A DNA stretch of 10,959 bases from Rhodoferax sp. UBA5149 (GTDB taxonomy: Bacteria; Pseudomonadota; Gammaproteobacteria; Burkholderiales; Burkholderiaceae_C). Below, piece by piece: positions 1 through 6,856 of this stretch. The stretch is from contig NZ_DHXT01000040.1 in assembly GCF_002413825.1 (NCBI RefSeq), positions 549-11,507 on the forward strand, in the 5' to 3' direction. Both the position numbers and the translations under genes were made by a program. The notes beneath the pieces were generated by a model. The model had not been told where the DNA came from. It worked only from the letters and a program-made list of their open reading frames with translations, and made no database searches. Position 1 is the stretch's first letter, and each line of letters begins with the position of its first letter.

Positions 1-134
1 GCGCGCTGGGTGATGTCGCCCGAGAGCACCAGCAGATCGGGCCGCTGTTGCCGCGACAGCGTCACCAGCGCCTCGACCACCGGTGTCTGCTCGGTGCCGA
101 AATGGGTGTCGGATATCTGCAGCAGGACGCTCAT
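1..134 (-). CDS. Calcineurin-like metallophosphoesterase, N-terminal part (cut by window edge)
   Basis: Translating the minus strand from the ATG at 134 gives 44 residues that run off the window. They contain the first two metal-binding blocks of the calcineurin-like phosphoesterase fold: D-x-H (SDTHFG, Asp9 and His11) and G-D-x-x-x-R (SGDITQR, Asp40). Such enzymes hydrolyse phosphomono- or phosphodiesters at a two-metal centre. The substrate cannot be told from this fragment. The start is fixed by context: the ATG overlaps the TGA of the upstream lipid-kinase gene as ATGA (131-134), typical of translational coupling, and the motif lies close to the N-terminus as is usual for the family. There is no signal peptide, so it is probably cytoplasmic. 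The family call is secure; the specific function is unknown. Confidence 0.85.
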   Translation of the reverse strand, partial: MSVLLQISDTHFGTEQTPVVEALVTLSRQQRPDLLVLSGDITQR

Positions 135-1174
135 GTGCCGCCCGCTTCGGGACCGCTGGTACCCGCTGCGATGAGGGGCTTGAGGAGGTACAGCGGCCTG
201 GGCGACACCCGGAATTCCAGCGGCGCGCGCATCCAGCTGACCTCGCCATCAAAAGCCACCTTGACCAAGCGCCTACCCCAGGCCAGCCGTGGCTTGACAA
301 GCATGCGATGGAACTTGAAGCTCTCCACCGTGTCGGCCTCGCCGAGGGTGCCCATGGTCCCGCGCAGCAGCAGCCAGAGCATGGCAAAGGCGCCGACCGG
401 TCGCAGCATCACGGCGGCGATGCAGCCCTCGTCGAGCGAGTGGGCCTGCGGCAGACCGACTTGTTCCAGTTGCAGCCGGTTGTTGCCGACAAAAAGCGTT
501 GGCGTCGTCACGTCGCGTGTGGTGGCGCCCTGTTCGATGCGCAGCCGCAGCTGCCGGTGCGTGCCCAGCAAGGTGACCAACGCAGACCCGAACGCCACCA
601 GCCGACTGCGGCCGAAGCGCGCCTTGTAGGCCTCGCGATCCTGCAGCAGTTCGGGGTACAGGCCGAGGCTGGCGTTGACGAGAAACACGTGCTCGTTGAT
701 CAAGCCCACCTGCACCGGCACCGGCACGGAACGCAGCAGGGCCTGGACGGCGGCAGCGGCATCGGCCGGAAGGCCATGGGTGCGGGCAAAGTAATTGAAA
801 GTGCCCTGCGGCATCACCCCCATGGCGCAGCCTTGGGCATGCGCGGCCTGCGCCACCGAGTTGATCGTACCGTCGCCGCCCACGGCAACGACGGCGCTAC
901 GCCGGGCGCAAGCGGTCGTGGCGGCTTGCTGTGCGACGCGGGCCAGTTCGTCGGGGCGGGCGAACAGCAATTCACCGGTTCTCCCAGCCGCCCGCAGCGC
1001 CTCTTCGATCACATGGCGTGTCGTCTGCGGATCGTTGCGACCCGAGGCGGCATTGATGACGAACAGCAGCGTTGCCGCCGGGTCTACGTCTGGAACGCGC
1101 GGTGGCTGGGTCATGCTTTGGTACGGCAGAGCAGCGTGGTCTTGGCGGGAGAGGGTGTTCGAGTTCAAGTCCAT
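131..1174 (-). CDS. Diacylglycerol kinase-like lipid kinase (YegS/DagK family)
   Basis: This is a soluble kinase of the DAGK catalytic family, which phosphorylates diacylglycerol or related lipid alcohols with ATP at the membrane surface. Visible motifs, numbered from the ATG at 1174 (347 aa), are the N-terminal strand with NAASGRND (41-48), the nucleotide-binding GGDGT (99-103), PQGTFNYFAR (122-131, equivalent to the family's GTxNxxAR block) and a C-terminal FDGE (about 308-311). The length fits bacterial YegS-like proteins (about 300 aa) with an N-terminal extension. The start is uncertain. GTG at 1192 would overlap the histidine-kinase TGA as GTGA. ATG at 1174 has a weak GAG eight bases upstream and is preferred here. 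ATG at 1114 would remove most of the non-conserved extension. The stop overlaps the phosphoesterase start (ATGA), so the genes are probably co-translated. The true lipid substrate cannot be read from sequence. Confidence 0.9.
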   Translation of the reverse strand: MDLNSNTLSRQDHAALPYQSMTQPPRVPDVDPAATLLFVINAASGRNDPQTTRHVIEEALRAAGRTGELLFARPDELARVAQQAATTACARRSAVVAVGGDGTINSVAQAAHAQGCAMGVMPQGTFNYFARTHGLPADAAAAVQALLRSVPVPVQVGLINEHVFLVNASLGLYPELLQDREAYKARFGRSRLVAFGSALVTLLGTHRQLRLRIEQGATTRDVTTPTLFVGNNRLQLEQVGLPQAHSLDEGCIAAVMLRPVGAFAMLWLLLRGTMGTLGEADTVESFKFHRMLVKPRLAWGRRLVKVAFDGEVSWMRAPLEFRVSPRPLYLLKPLIAAGTSGPEAGGT

Positions 1175-1188
1175 GTCGGCCACTCGGA

Positions 1189-2514
1189 TCACGCGGCAAT
1201 TTTATCGACGGGTACTTGTTGCAAAGGCAGCCAGATACGGAATGTGCTGCCTTTGCCGAGCGTGCTGTCGACTTCGATTCGACCCTGATGCTTCTGGATG
1301 ATGCTATGCGCCAGTGACAGCCCGAGCCCGGTGCCCTGACCGATGGGTTTGGTCGTGAAGAATGGATCGAAAATACGTTTGATGGTTTCGGGGCTGATAC
1401 CGCTTCCGGTATCGCTGAATTCGATCCTGGCCATATCATCCTGGACGCCGGTGCGAATCCTGATTTCCCCAAAACTCGGGATCGCGTGCGCCGCGTTCAC
1501 CAGCATGTTCATGAACACCTGATTGAGTTCCAGCGGCAGACAAACAATCGGCGGCAATGCACCATATTCCTTGATGACGTTGGCCTTGTACTTGATTTCA
1601 TTGGTGACGATATTGAGCGTGCTGTCCAAGCCGGCATGCAAATCTGCCAGCTGCCATTCCACCGCACCGACGTGGGAAAAATCCTTCAGATCCTGGACAA
1701 TTCTTTTCACCCGCAACATGCCGTCCTTGGATTCGTCCAGCAGCGTGAAAATATCTTCTTTCAGGTAGTCCAGCTCCACCTCGGTTTTGACCGCTTCGAT
1801 CGATTGGAGGTCTTGCGGGTACTGTTCAAAGACCTGTTGGTGGTCCTCATACGCCTGGATGACTTGCAGCAGGCTGCGGACATACGCGTCAAGACTGTTC
1901 AGATTGGAATTGACAAAACCAACCGGGTTGTTGATCTCATGCGCCACACCGGCGGCGAGCTGACCAATGGACGCCATTTTTTCCGTTTGCAGCAATTGGT
2001 TGTGCGCTTGTTCCAGCTTGCGATTGGTGTCCAGCAGTTGTTCGTTGGCTTGCCGCAGGTCGGTCGTGCGTTGCGCGACCAGTTGCTCAAGCTGATCCCG
2101 ATGCTGCGCCAGTTCATCCTCGTCACGCTTGCGTTCGGTGACATCCCGTACGATTGAAATCAGCACCTGTTCACCGCCAATTTCAGCAAGATTGACCGAG
2201 GCTTCGACATCCCGGATTTCCTGTCTGAAATTCACCAGACTGGTTCGGAAGCCATGTAACTCGTTGGTCACTTTCAAGGCGCCGACAAAAGCCACGCGCA
2301 CTTCAGGACTGGGCCAGATACCGATTTCCAGCGATGTGCGCCCAATCATCTCGGCTCGTGTCAGTCCGGTAAAACGCTCATAGCCCGGATTGACGTCGAT
2401 ATAGGTGCCGTCCAGCCGACTGAACGAAATGTAATCGGGCGACGCGTAAAAAACGCGGCGATAGACTTCAAGTTTCGCGTCGTCGATGGATGTTTGCTGA
2501 TCCCTGTCATTCAT
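1189..2514 (-). CDS. PAS-domain sensor histidine kinase, soluble, orphan
   Basis: A 441-aa two-component sensor kinase. In order: a PAS domain (about 15-130, ending in the PAC-like block IVRDVTERKR), a heptad-like linker (about 133-180) likely to form a coiled coil, and a dimerisation/phosphoacceptor segment with HEINNP (His192). There is then an unusually long helical segment (about 205-285) and an HATPase domain with N-box NAAHAI (from Asn340), G1 DTGSG (368-372), F-box FDPFFTT and G2 GQGTGLGLS (392-400). There are no transmembrane segments, so it probably senses a cytoplasmic signal. The ATG at 2514 is chosen because AAGGAA lies 8 bases upstream. A TTG at 2550 would add 12 unsupported residues. 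No response regulator is adjacent within the window. The gene runs almost directly into the lipid-kinase gene. Base composition is lower in GC than the neighbours. Family certain; signal and partner unknown. Confidence 0.95.
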   Translation of the reverse strand: MNDRDQQTSIDDAKLEVYRRVFYASPDYISFSRLDGTYIDVNPGYERFTGLTRAEMIGRTSLEIGIWPSPEVRVAFVGALKVTNELHGFRTSLVNFRQEIRDVEASVNLAEIGGEQVLISIVRDVTERKRDEDELAQHRDQLEQLVAQRTTDLRQANEQLLDTNRKLEQAHNQLLQTEKMASIGQLAAGVAHEINNPVGFVNSNLNSLDAYVRSLLQVIQAYEDHQQVFEQYPQDLQSIEAVKTEVELDYLKEDIFTLLDESKDGMLRVKRIVQDLKDFSHVGAVEWQLADLHAGLDSTLNIVTNEIKYKANVIKEYGALPPIVCLPLELNQVFMNMLVNAAHAIPSFGEIRIRTGVQDDMARIEFSDTGSGISPETIKRIFDPFFTTKPIGQGTGLGLSLAHSIIQKHQGRIEVDSTLGKGSTFRIWLPLQQVPVDKIAA

Positions 2515-2522
2515 TTCAATGA

Positions 2523-2528
2523 TTCCTT
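2523..2528 (-). promoter_or_regulatory. Ribosome binding site of the histidine kinase gene
   Basis: AAGGAA on the minus strand, 8 bases before the ATG at 2514. It decides the start in favour of this ATG over the upstream in-frame TTG at 2550. Confidence 0.75.
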
Positions 2529-2533
2529 GTCTG

Positions 2534-2548
2534 GCCGCTTCGGGCGGC
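2534..2548 (-). other. Small GC-rich hairpin ahead of the histidine kinase gene
   Basis: The 75-bp gap between the hemH stop (2590) and the histidine-kinase ATG (2514) holds a perfect 5-bp inverted repeat, GCCGC/GCGGC, around a 5-base loop. It lies a few bases upstream of the ribosome binding site. No T-run follows it on the minus strand, so it is not a convincing terminator. It may be a weak attenuating or stabilising structure in the leader. The rest of the gap is AT-rich (about 2555-2575) and is the only plausible place for a promoter, but I see no confident -35/-10 pair. Confidence 0.35.
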
Positions 2549-2589
2549 AAACAGCCATTAAAAATAGTGCCAATTGACTGAACCCTGGC

Positions 2590-3699
2590 CTACTGCTTGG
2601 CCCCCAAGGCCAGCGCCGCCGCGCGTGACGCCGCCAGCGCTTGCGCGTCAGGCGTGTCCAGCGTGGGCCAGCCGGCCAGATGCTGCTGCGTGAGTTCACA
2701 CAGCGCCGTGATCCACACCGGGTCATCGTTCAAGCACGGGATGTAATGAAAGTCTTGGCCACCGGCGCTCAGGAACGCGGCGCGGCCCTCCATGCCGATT
2801 TCCTCCAGCGTCTCCAGGCAGTCGCTGGTGAAGCCGGGGCACACGACATCGACCCGCTTGACGCCCGCTTTGCCCAGGGCGATCAAGGTGGGTTCGGTGT
2901 AGGGCTCCAGCCATTTGGCGCGGCCCAGGCGGGACTGAAAGGTGATCTTGAACTGGTCCGGACTCAAGCCCAGCTGGTCGGCCAGCAGGCGCGCGGTCTT
3001 GAAGCATTCGCAGTGGTAGGGGTCGCCCAGGTGCAGCGTGCGCTCGGGCACGCCATGGAAACTCATCACCAGCTGATCCGGGCGCCCATTGAGTTTCCAG
3101 TAGCGCTGGATGCTCCTGCCCAACGCCCGGATGCAGCCCGGGTCGTCGTGGTAACGGTTGACAAAGCGCAGTTCGGGCAGGTTGCGCACCTTGGCGGCCC
3201 AGCTGTACACCGCGTCAAACAGGCTGGCCGTGGTGGTGGCCGAATATTGCGGGTAGGCCGGCAAAATCAGCACGCGGGTCACGCCCTCGGCCTTCAGCGC
3301 GTCCAGTTGCGAGGAGATGGAGGTGCTGCCGTAGCGCATGGCGTAGCGCACCGTGACCTGGTGCCCGCGCTGAGCCAGCCAGCCTTGCAGCAGCTTGACC
3401 TGTTTTTCGGTCCAGACCTTGAGCGGCGAGCCCTCGGGCGTCCAGATGCTGGCGTATTTGGCGGCTGACTTGGCGGGCCGCACGCGCAGAATGACGCCGT
3501 GCAGGATCAGCAGCCAGACCAGCCGTGGGATCTCGACCACGCGCGTATCACTTAAAAACTCGCTCAAAAAGCGCCGCACATCAGCCGCTGTCGGCGTGTC
3601 GGGTGTGCCCAGGTTACAGAAGAGCACAGCGGTGCGCGGCACCTGACCATGGGTGAAGGGGGGTTCTTTGGCAAATTTGCCCATTGAAAAGAAGCTCAT
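2590..3699 (-). CDS. hemH: Ferrochelatase (protoporphyrin/coproporphyrin ferrochelatase)
   Basis: Inserts ferrous iron into the porphyrin ring in the last stage of haem synthesis; cytoplasmic or peripheral to the membrane. The 369-aa product is of normal bacterial length. It shows the N-terminal block AVLFCNLGTP (24-33), the TPEGSPL block (87-93), LPAYPQYSATTTAS (146-159), the ferrochelatase signature VMSFHGVPER with metal-site His215, FQSRLGRAKWLEP (254-266) and CPGFTSDCLETLEE (287-300) with the conserved acidic Glu296. The start is ATG 3699, with GGAG 8 bases upstream (3708-3711). A much longer open frame continues upstream to 4206 but is only the antisense of the HAD gene. The gene is divergent from that HAD gene, and the two ATGs interlock. 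It lies upstream of the histidine kinase gene with a 75-bp gap. Confidence 0.97.
   Translation of the reverse strand: MSFFSMGKFAKEPPFTHGQVPRTAVLFCNLGTPDTPTAADVRRFLSEFLSDTRVVEIPRLVWLLILHGVILRVRPAKSAAKYASIWTPEGSPLKVWTEKQVKLLQGWLAQRGHQVTVRYAMRYGSTSISSQLDALKAEGVTRVLILPAYPQYSATTTASLFDAVYSWAAKVRNLPELRFVNRYHDDPGCIRALGRSIQRYWKLNGRPDQLVMSFHGVPERTLHLGDPYHCECFKTARLLADQLGLSPDQFKITFQSRLGRAKWLEPYTEPTLIALGKAGVKRVDVVCPGFTSDCLETLEEIGMEGRAAFLSAGGQDFHYIPCLNDDPVWITALCELTQQHLAGWPTLDTPDAQALAASRAAALALGAKQ
3670..3681. promoter_or_regulatory. 12-bp perfect palindrome at the divergent hemH/HAD start region (possible operator)
   Basis: GGCAAATTTGCC is a perfect 12-bp palindrome. It lies within hemH codons 7-10 and 16 bases before the HAD ATG at 3698. 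The position suits an operator for the plus-strand gene, but about 2.7 perfect 12-bp palindromes are expected by chance in a window this long, and the bases are also explained by hemH coding. Weak candidate. Confidence 0.25.
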
Positions 3700-3700
3700 G
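3697..3700. other. Interlocked divergent start codons (CATG)
   Basis: The tetranucleotide CATG carries the hemH ATG on the minus strand (3699-3697) and the preferred HAD ATG on the plus strand (3698-3700). There is therefore no intergenic DNA between the genes. The hemH ribosome binding site (3708-3711) lies inside the HAD coding sequence, and any HAD promoter lies inside hemH. If the HAD gene really starts at 3719, the gap is 19 bp instead. Confidence 0.6.
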
Positions 3701-4429
3701 CAGTATTCTCCCGCACCTATGCTGGATATTTCAAAAATCAAGGCAATAACTCTTGATCTGGACGACACCCTGTGGCCGATCTGGCCCACGATTGAGCGCG
3801 CCGAAAGAGCTTTGGCGACCTGGCTGGGCCAGCAGGCCCCCGGCGCCGCGGCGGTATTGGCCGACCGCCAGGCGCGACAGGCGGTACGCGACCACGTGCT
3901 GCGCAGCCTGCCTGACATCGGCCATGACTTGAGTGCGCTGCGGCGTGAGTCGATCCGACTGGCCCTGCAGCGTGCCAATGAGGACACGGGCCTGGCGGAA
4001 CCGGCTTTTGAGGTGTTTTTTGCCGAGCGCATGCGGGTGGATTTGTTTGACGATGCCCGGCCGGCACTGGTTTTTCTGGCGGCGCGTTTCCCGGTGGTGG
4101 CGCTGTCCAACGGCAACGCCGATGTCCACCGGGTCGGCTTGAGCGAGTTTTTTGTGGCGGGCTTGAGCGCCCGGGAGTTTGGTGTCGGCAAACCCGATCC
4201 GCGCATTTTTCACGCGGCAGCCAGCAGCGCCGGCGTCGCGGCCGACGCGGTGCTGCATGTGGGCGACGATGCCGCGCTGGACGTGCTGGGCGCCTTGGCT
4301 GCCGGCATGCAGACAGTGTGGGTCAACCGCGGCGAACAGCGGTGGACGCATGCGCTGCAACCGCATGAGACGGTGGCCACCTTGAGCGTGCTGTGTGAGC
4401 TGCTGCAGGCGGTCCCGGTACGGCGCTAG
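3698..4429 (+). CDS. HAD-superfamily hydrolase (subclass IA-type phosphatase)
   Basis: A 243-aa cytoplasmic phosphatase of the haloacid dehalogenase superfamily. Motif I is LDLDDTLWP, with nucleophile Asp20 and acid/base Asp22. A helical cap region follows (about 30-115). Motif II is ALSNGNAD (Ser137), motif III is GVGKPDPRIF (Lys165) and motif IV is HVGDDAALD (Asp190/Asp191). All catalytic residues are present, so it should be active. The substrate is probably a small phosphorylated metabolite; a YigB-like role is possible but unproven. The start is uncertain: ATG 3698 has a weak purine stretch upstream, ATG 3719 lies nearer the motif, and GTG 3653 seems too far upstream. It is the only plus-strand gene in the window. 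It diverges from hemH with interlocked ATGs and ends 9 bp before the stop of the convergent acylase gene. Confidence 0.93.
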   Translation: MQYSPAPMLDISKIKAITLDLDDTLWPIWPTIERAERALATWLGQQAPGAAAVLADRQARQAVRDHVLRSLPDIGHDLSALRRESIRLALQRANEDTGLAEPAFEVFFAERMRVDLFDDARPALVFLAARFPVVALSNGNADVHRVGLSEFFVAGLSAREFGVGKPDPRIFHAAASSAGVAADAVLHVGDDAALDVLGALAAGMQTVWVNRGEQRWTHALQPHETVATLSVLCELLQAVPVRR

Positions 4430-4438
4430 CGCTCTACA

Positions 4439-6856
4439 TCATTGCGCGGCGGGTAGCGCAGGGGTCAGCAGCAGCGTGCTGCGGGTGTTGGCCGTGACGT
4501 CGGCGGCACTCAGGTGCTGCGCCACGTAGCCGCCCTCGATGAAAGTTTGCGCCTGGTCTTTGTAATGCGCGTCAAACAGCACGCCGCTTTGGCCCACCGG
4601 GTTGATACCCACCGCCGTGCTGGCATCCGCAAAATCGATCACGCGCCGGGTGGACGGGCCATAGCTCACGGCCCAGGGCGCGGGCCCGATCGAGCCCGAC
4701 AGGTTGTTCGGGATCTCGCGTCCGCCCGGTGCGGCAAAGGGCCCGACGTTGAACAGCTGGTCCAGCGGCTTTTGTGCGCCCAGCGGATGGCCGTGGGTCA
4801 GCGTGTGGGCCTTGCCCCAAGCCCAAGCGGCGGGGTCATCGCCCAGCGTGGCTTTCAAGTGGTCGATGGTGGCGCGCCAAACCAGTTTCATGGTGTCGGC
4901 GCGGCTCTCGACTTGCGGCGTGTTGCGGTTGTCCCACCAGGGCGAGGCGGCGTCCTCGGCCAGTCGGGGCAAGGCAAAGTCCAGCGCGTGGGTGTTCAGC
5001 AGGTTTTTGAACTGAACCTCGCCCATTTCATCCGCCATGGCGCCCCGGGCCAGCTCGTACAGCAGCTGGTTGAAGACCGTGGGCGTGATGCTTTTGAGGG
5101 TGTGGTTGCCATCCCAAGTGGCCAGACTCGCCAGCAAGGCGCGTTCCGTCGGATCGGTGACGACGCTCTCCAGCACCGGCAGCAAAGCCTTGAGCACGCG
5201 CGGGCCATAACCGGTTTGGCTGTCGAGCTGCAGGGATTGACTGGCCTTGATGTCCCATTTGACCGTGGCATCGCGCAGGCGTTCGTCCAGACGCTGGGCG
5301 CGGTCCGAGAGGTTGTAATAACCGGGCACGGGCACACCGCTGCTTGGCTTGGGCTGGTGATTGGCCGAGACGATGTAGCCACGCGCCGGGTTTTCTTCTT
5401 GCGGGTTGTCGCTGAAGCGGTAAAAACCCAGCTTGTCCGCATCCGCGGTGCTGCCGTCCAGTATGAACGTGGGGTTGACGTTGTCCGGGCGGATCGGGAG
5501 TTTGGCGGCGGCCCACCAGCCGATGTCGCCGGCGGCATTGGCCCACACCACGTTGAGTCCGGGCGCATGGATTTTGCTGGCGGCGTGGCGTGCCTTCTCC
5601 AGCGTGTTGGCGCGGTTGAGTTCATAAAAGGCGTCCAGCACCGGGTTTTCGGTCTCCAGAAAGGCCCACCACATGGCCACCGGCGTCTTGCCCAAGCTGT
5701 CTGTGAACGCGTCGGTGATGATGGGGCCGTGGGGCGAGCGCCGTAGCGTGAGTTTGATCGGCGCGGCACCCTTGACCAGAATGGTTTCTTCGCGGCTTTG
5801 CAGGTCGACCCACTGGCCGTGGTACCAGATTTGATTCGGATTGGCGGGATTGGTCTTCTCGGCGATCAGGTCGACGTCATCGTTCTGGAACATGGTCAGG
5901 CTCCAGCCAAATCGCTGGTTGTGGCCCAACAAGGCCATCGGATTCAGCGCCTGGTGGTGACCGTACAACTCGAAGCCCGGCGCTGACAGGTGCGCCTCGT
6001 ACCAGACGGAGGGTACCGAGTAGCCGATGTGCGGGTCACCCGCCAGCAGCGGTTTGCCGCTGGCGGTGCGGCTGCCCGAGATGGCCCAGGCATTGCTGCC
6101 CTCGAATTGCGGTAGCCCGGCGGCGTCCAGGGCCTCATGGCTGAGCCGGGCAATTTGGTCGAGCTTGTGCCAGTCCTGGGTGTTCATGGCCGCCGTCGTG
6201 CCCTGAGTGATCACGCCTTCGGGGTGCCAGTCGAGGTCAAAGACCTTCAAATAGTCCGCGCCAAGTTTGTCGCGCACATAGGTCAGGGCCGGCTCGGTCC
6301 GAAACGCCGCGGCAAAGCTGTAGGCCAGGTAGCCCGACACGGCCACCGTATCCTTTGCGGTGAACGGCCGTTTGCGGATACCCAGCAGGTCGAACTCCAG
6401 CGGGGCGGGATGGGTGGACTGGTATTGGTTGACGCCGTCCAGATAGGCGTCCAGCGCTTTAGCGGACGGGCTGGTCTTATCCATGCCGGCGACGTAAGTT
6501 TCTGCCCGGGCGCGAATGCCGAGGGTGCGAAACAGCCGGTCAACGTCGACCAGCTTGGGCCCCAGAATCTCGGCCAGTTCACCCTGCGCCAGACGCCGCA
6601 CCATCTCCATCTGAAACAGGCGGTCTTGCGCGTGCACATAACCCAGCGCGCGGTACATATCGGCCTCATTCTCGGCCCGAATGTGCGGCACGCCGCGCTC
6701 GTCATAGCGCACGCTGACCGGTGCCGTGAGCTGCGTCAGGGTCAAGGTCCCGGATCGTTGCGGCTGTTTGGTGTGGATGTACCAGGCGGCTGCCGCTGCT
6801 GCCACCACGGCCAGTACGGCGAGCAGCAGGGCGACAATTTTCAACGTGCGTTTCAT
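4439..6856 (-). CDS. Penicillin acylase family protein (Ntn-hydrolase, exported)
   Basis: An 805-aa member of the penicillin G acylase/acyl-homoserine-lactone acylase/cephalosporin acylase family. These N-terminal-nucleophile amidases are made as a precursor and cut autocatalytically into alpha and beta chains. Residues 1-30 have a KR start and a long hydrophobic run (about 7-26), so it is a signal peptide or membrane anchor that places the enzyme in the periplasm. The alpha-chain block YVHAQDRLFQMEMVRR (73-88) is conserved. The cut should fall at Gly253/Ser254 (EGSNAWAISG), making Ser254 the nucleophile. The downstream LLAGDPHIG block and VSANHQP, which probably carries the oxyanion Asn, are also present. 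The ATG at 6856 has a strong AAGGAG 8 bases upstream and overlaps the hpnE stop (ATGA). The substrate (AHL, beta-lactam or another amide) cannot be decided from sequence. Confidence 0.95.
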   Translation of the reverse strand: MKRTLKIVALLLAVLAVVAAAAAAWYIHTKQPQRSGTLTLTQLTAPVSVRYDERGVPHIRAENEADMYRALGYVHAQDRLFQMEMVRRLAQGELAEILGPKLVDVDRLFRTLGIRARAETYVAGMDKTSPSAKALDAYLDGVNQYQSTHPAPLEFDLLGIRKRPFTAKDTVAVSGYLAYSFAAAFRTEPALTYVRDKLGADYLKVFDLDWHPEGVITQGTTAAMNTQDWHKLDQIARLSHEALDAAGLPQFEGSNAWAISGSRTASGKPLLAGDPHIGYSVPSVWYEAHLSAPGFELYGHHQALNPMALLGHNQRFGWSLTMFQNDDVDLIAEKTNPANPNQIWYHGQWVDLQSREETILVKGAAPIKLTLRRSPHGPIITDAFTDSLGKTPVAMWWAFLETENPVLDAFYELNRANTLEKARHAASKIHAPGLNVVWANAAGDIGWWAAAKLPIRPDNVNPTFILDGSTADADKLGFYRFSDNPQEENPARGYIVSANHQPKPSSGVPVPGYYNLSDRAQRLDERLRDATVKWDIKASQSLQLDSQTGYGPRVLKALLPVLESVVTDPTERALLASLATWDGNHTLKSITPTVFNQLLYELARGAMADEMGEVQFKNLLNTHALDFALPRLAEDAASPWWDNRNTPQVESRADTMKLVWRATIDHLKATLGDDPAAWAWGKAHTLTHGHPLGAQKPLDQLFNVGPFAAPGGREIPNNLSGSIGPAPWAVSYGPSTRRVIDFADASTAVGINPVGQSGVLFDAHYKDQAQTFIEGGYVAQHLSAADVTANTRSTLLLTPALPAAQ

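Noticed and set aside
83..1288. Plus-strand open frame of 401 codons opposite the lipid kinase and kinase end
   Set aside because: No motif and low-complexity composition. It crosses three genes whose minus-strand frames carry clear domains.
2515..2550. TTG start at 2550 for the histidine kinase
   Set aside because: It has no ribosome site, and the ATG at 2514 has AAGGAA at proper spacing.
2555..2575. Sigma-54 type promoter (TGGCAC followed by an AT-rich spacer) ahead of the histidine kinase
   Set aside because: The -12 GC element is missing: AA stands where GC is required. Only the -24 half matches.
3700..4206. Upstream extension of the hemH reading frame, making a 538-residue protein
   Set aside because: The extra part is the antisense of the HAD gene, has no domain, and the ATG at 3699 has a good ribosome site and fits ferrochelatase length.
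4423..4432. Perfect 10-bp palindrome GCGCTAGCGC at the convergent gene ends, as a bidirectional terminator
   Set aside because: No loop, short arms, no T-run on either strand, and half of it is within the HAD stop region. Such short palindromes are expected by chance.
4514..5746. Plus-strand open frame of 410 codons opposite the acylase gene
   Set aside because: Shadow of a high-GC gene. The translation is Arg/Gly/Val-rich with no recognisable motif, while the minus strand encodes a complete family member.
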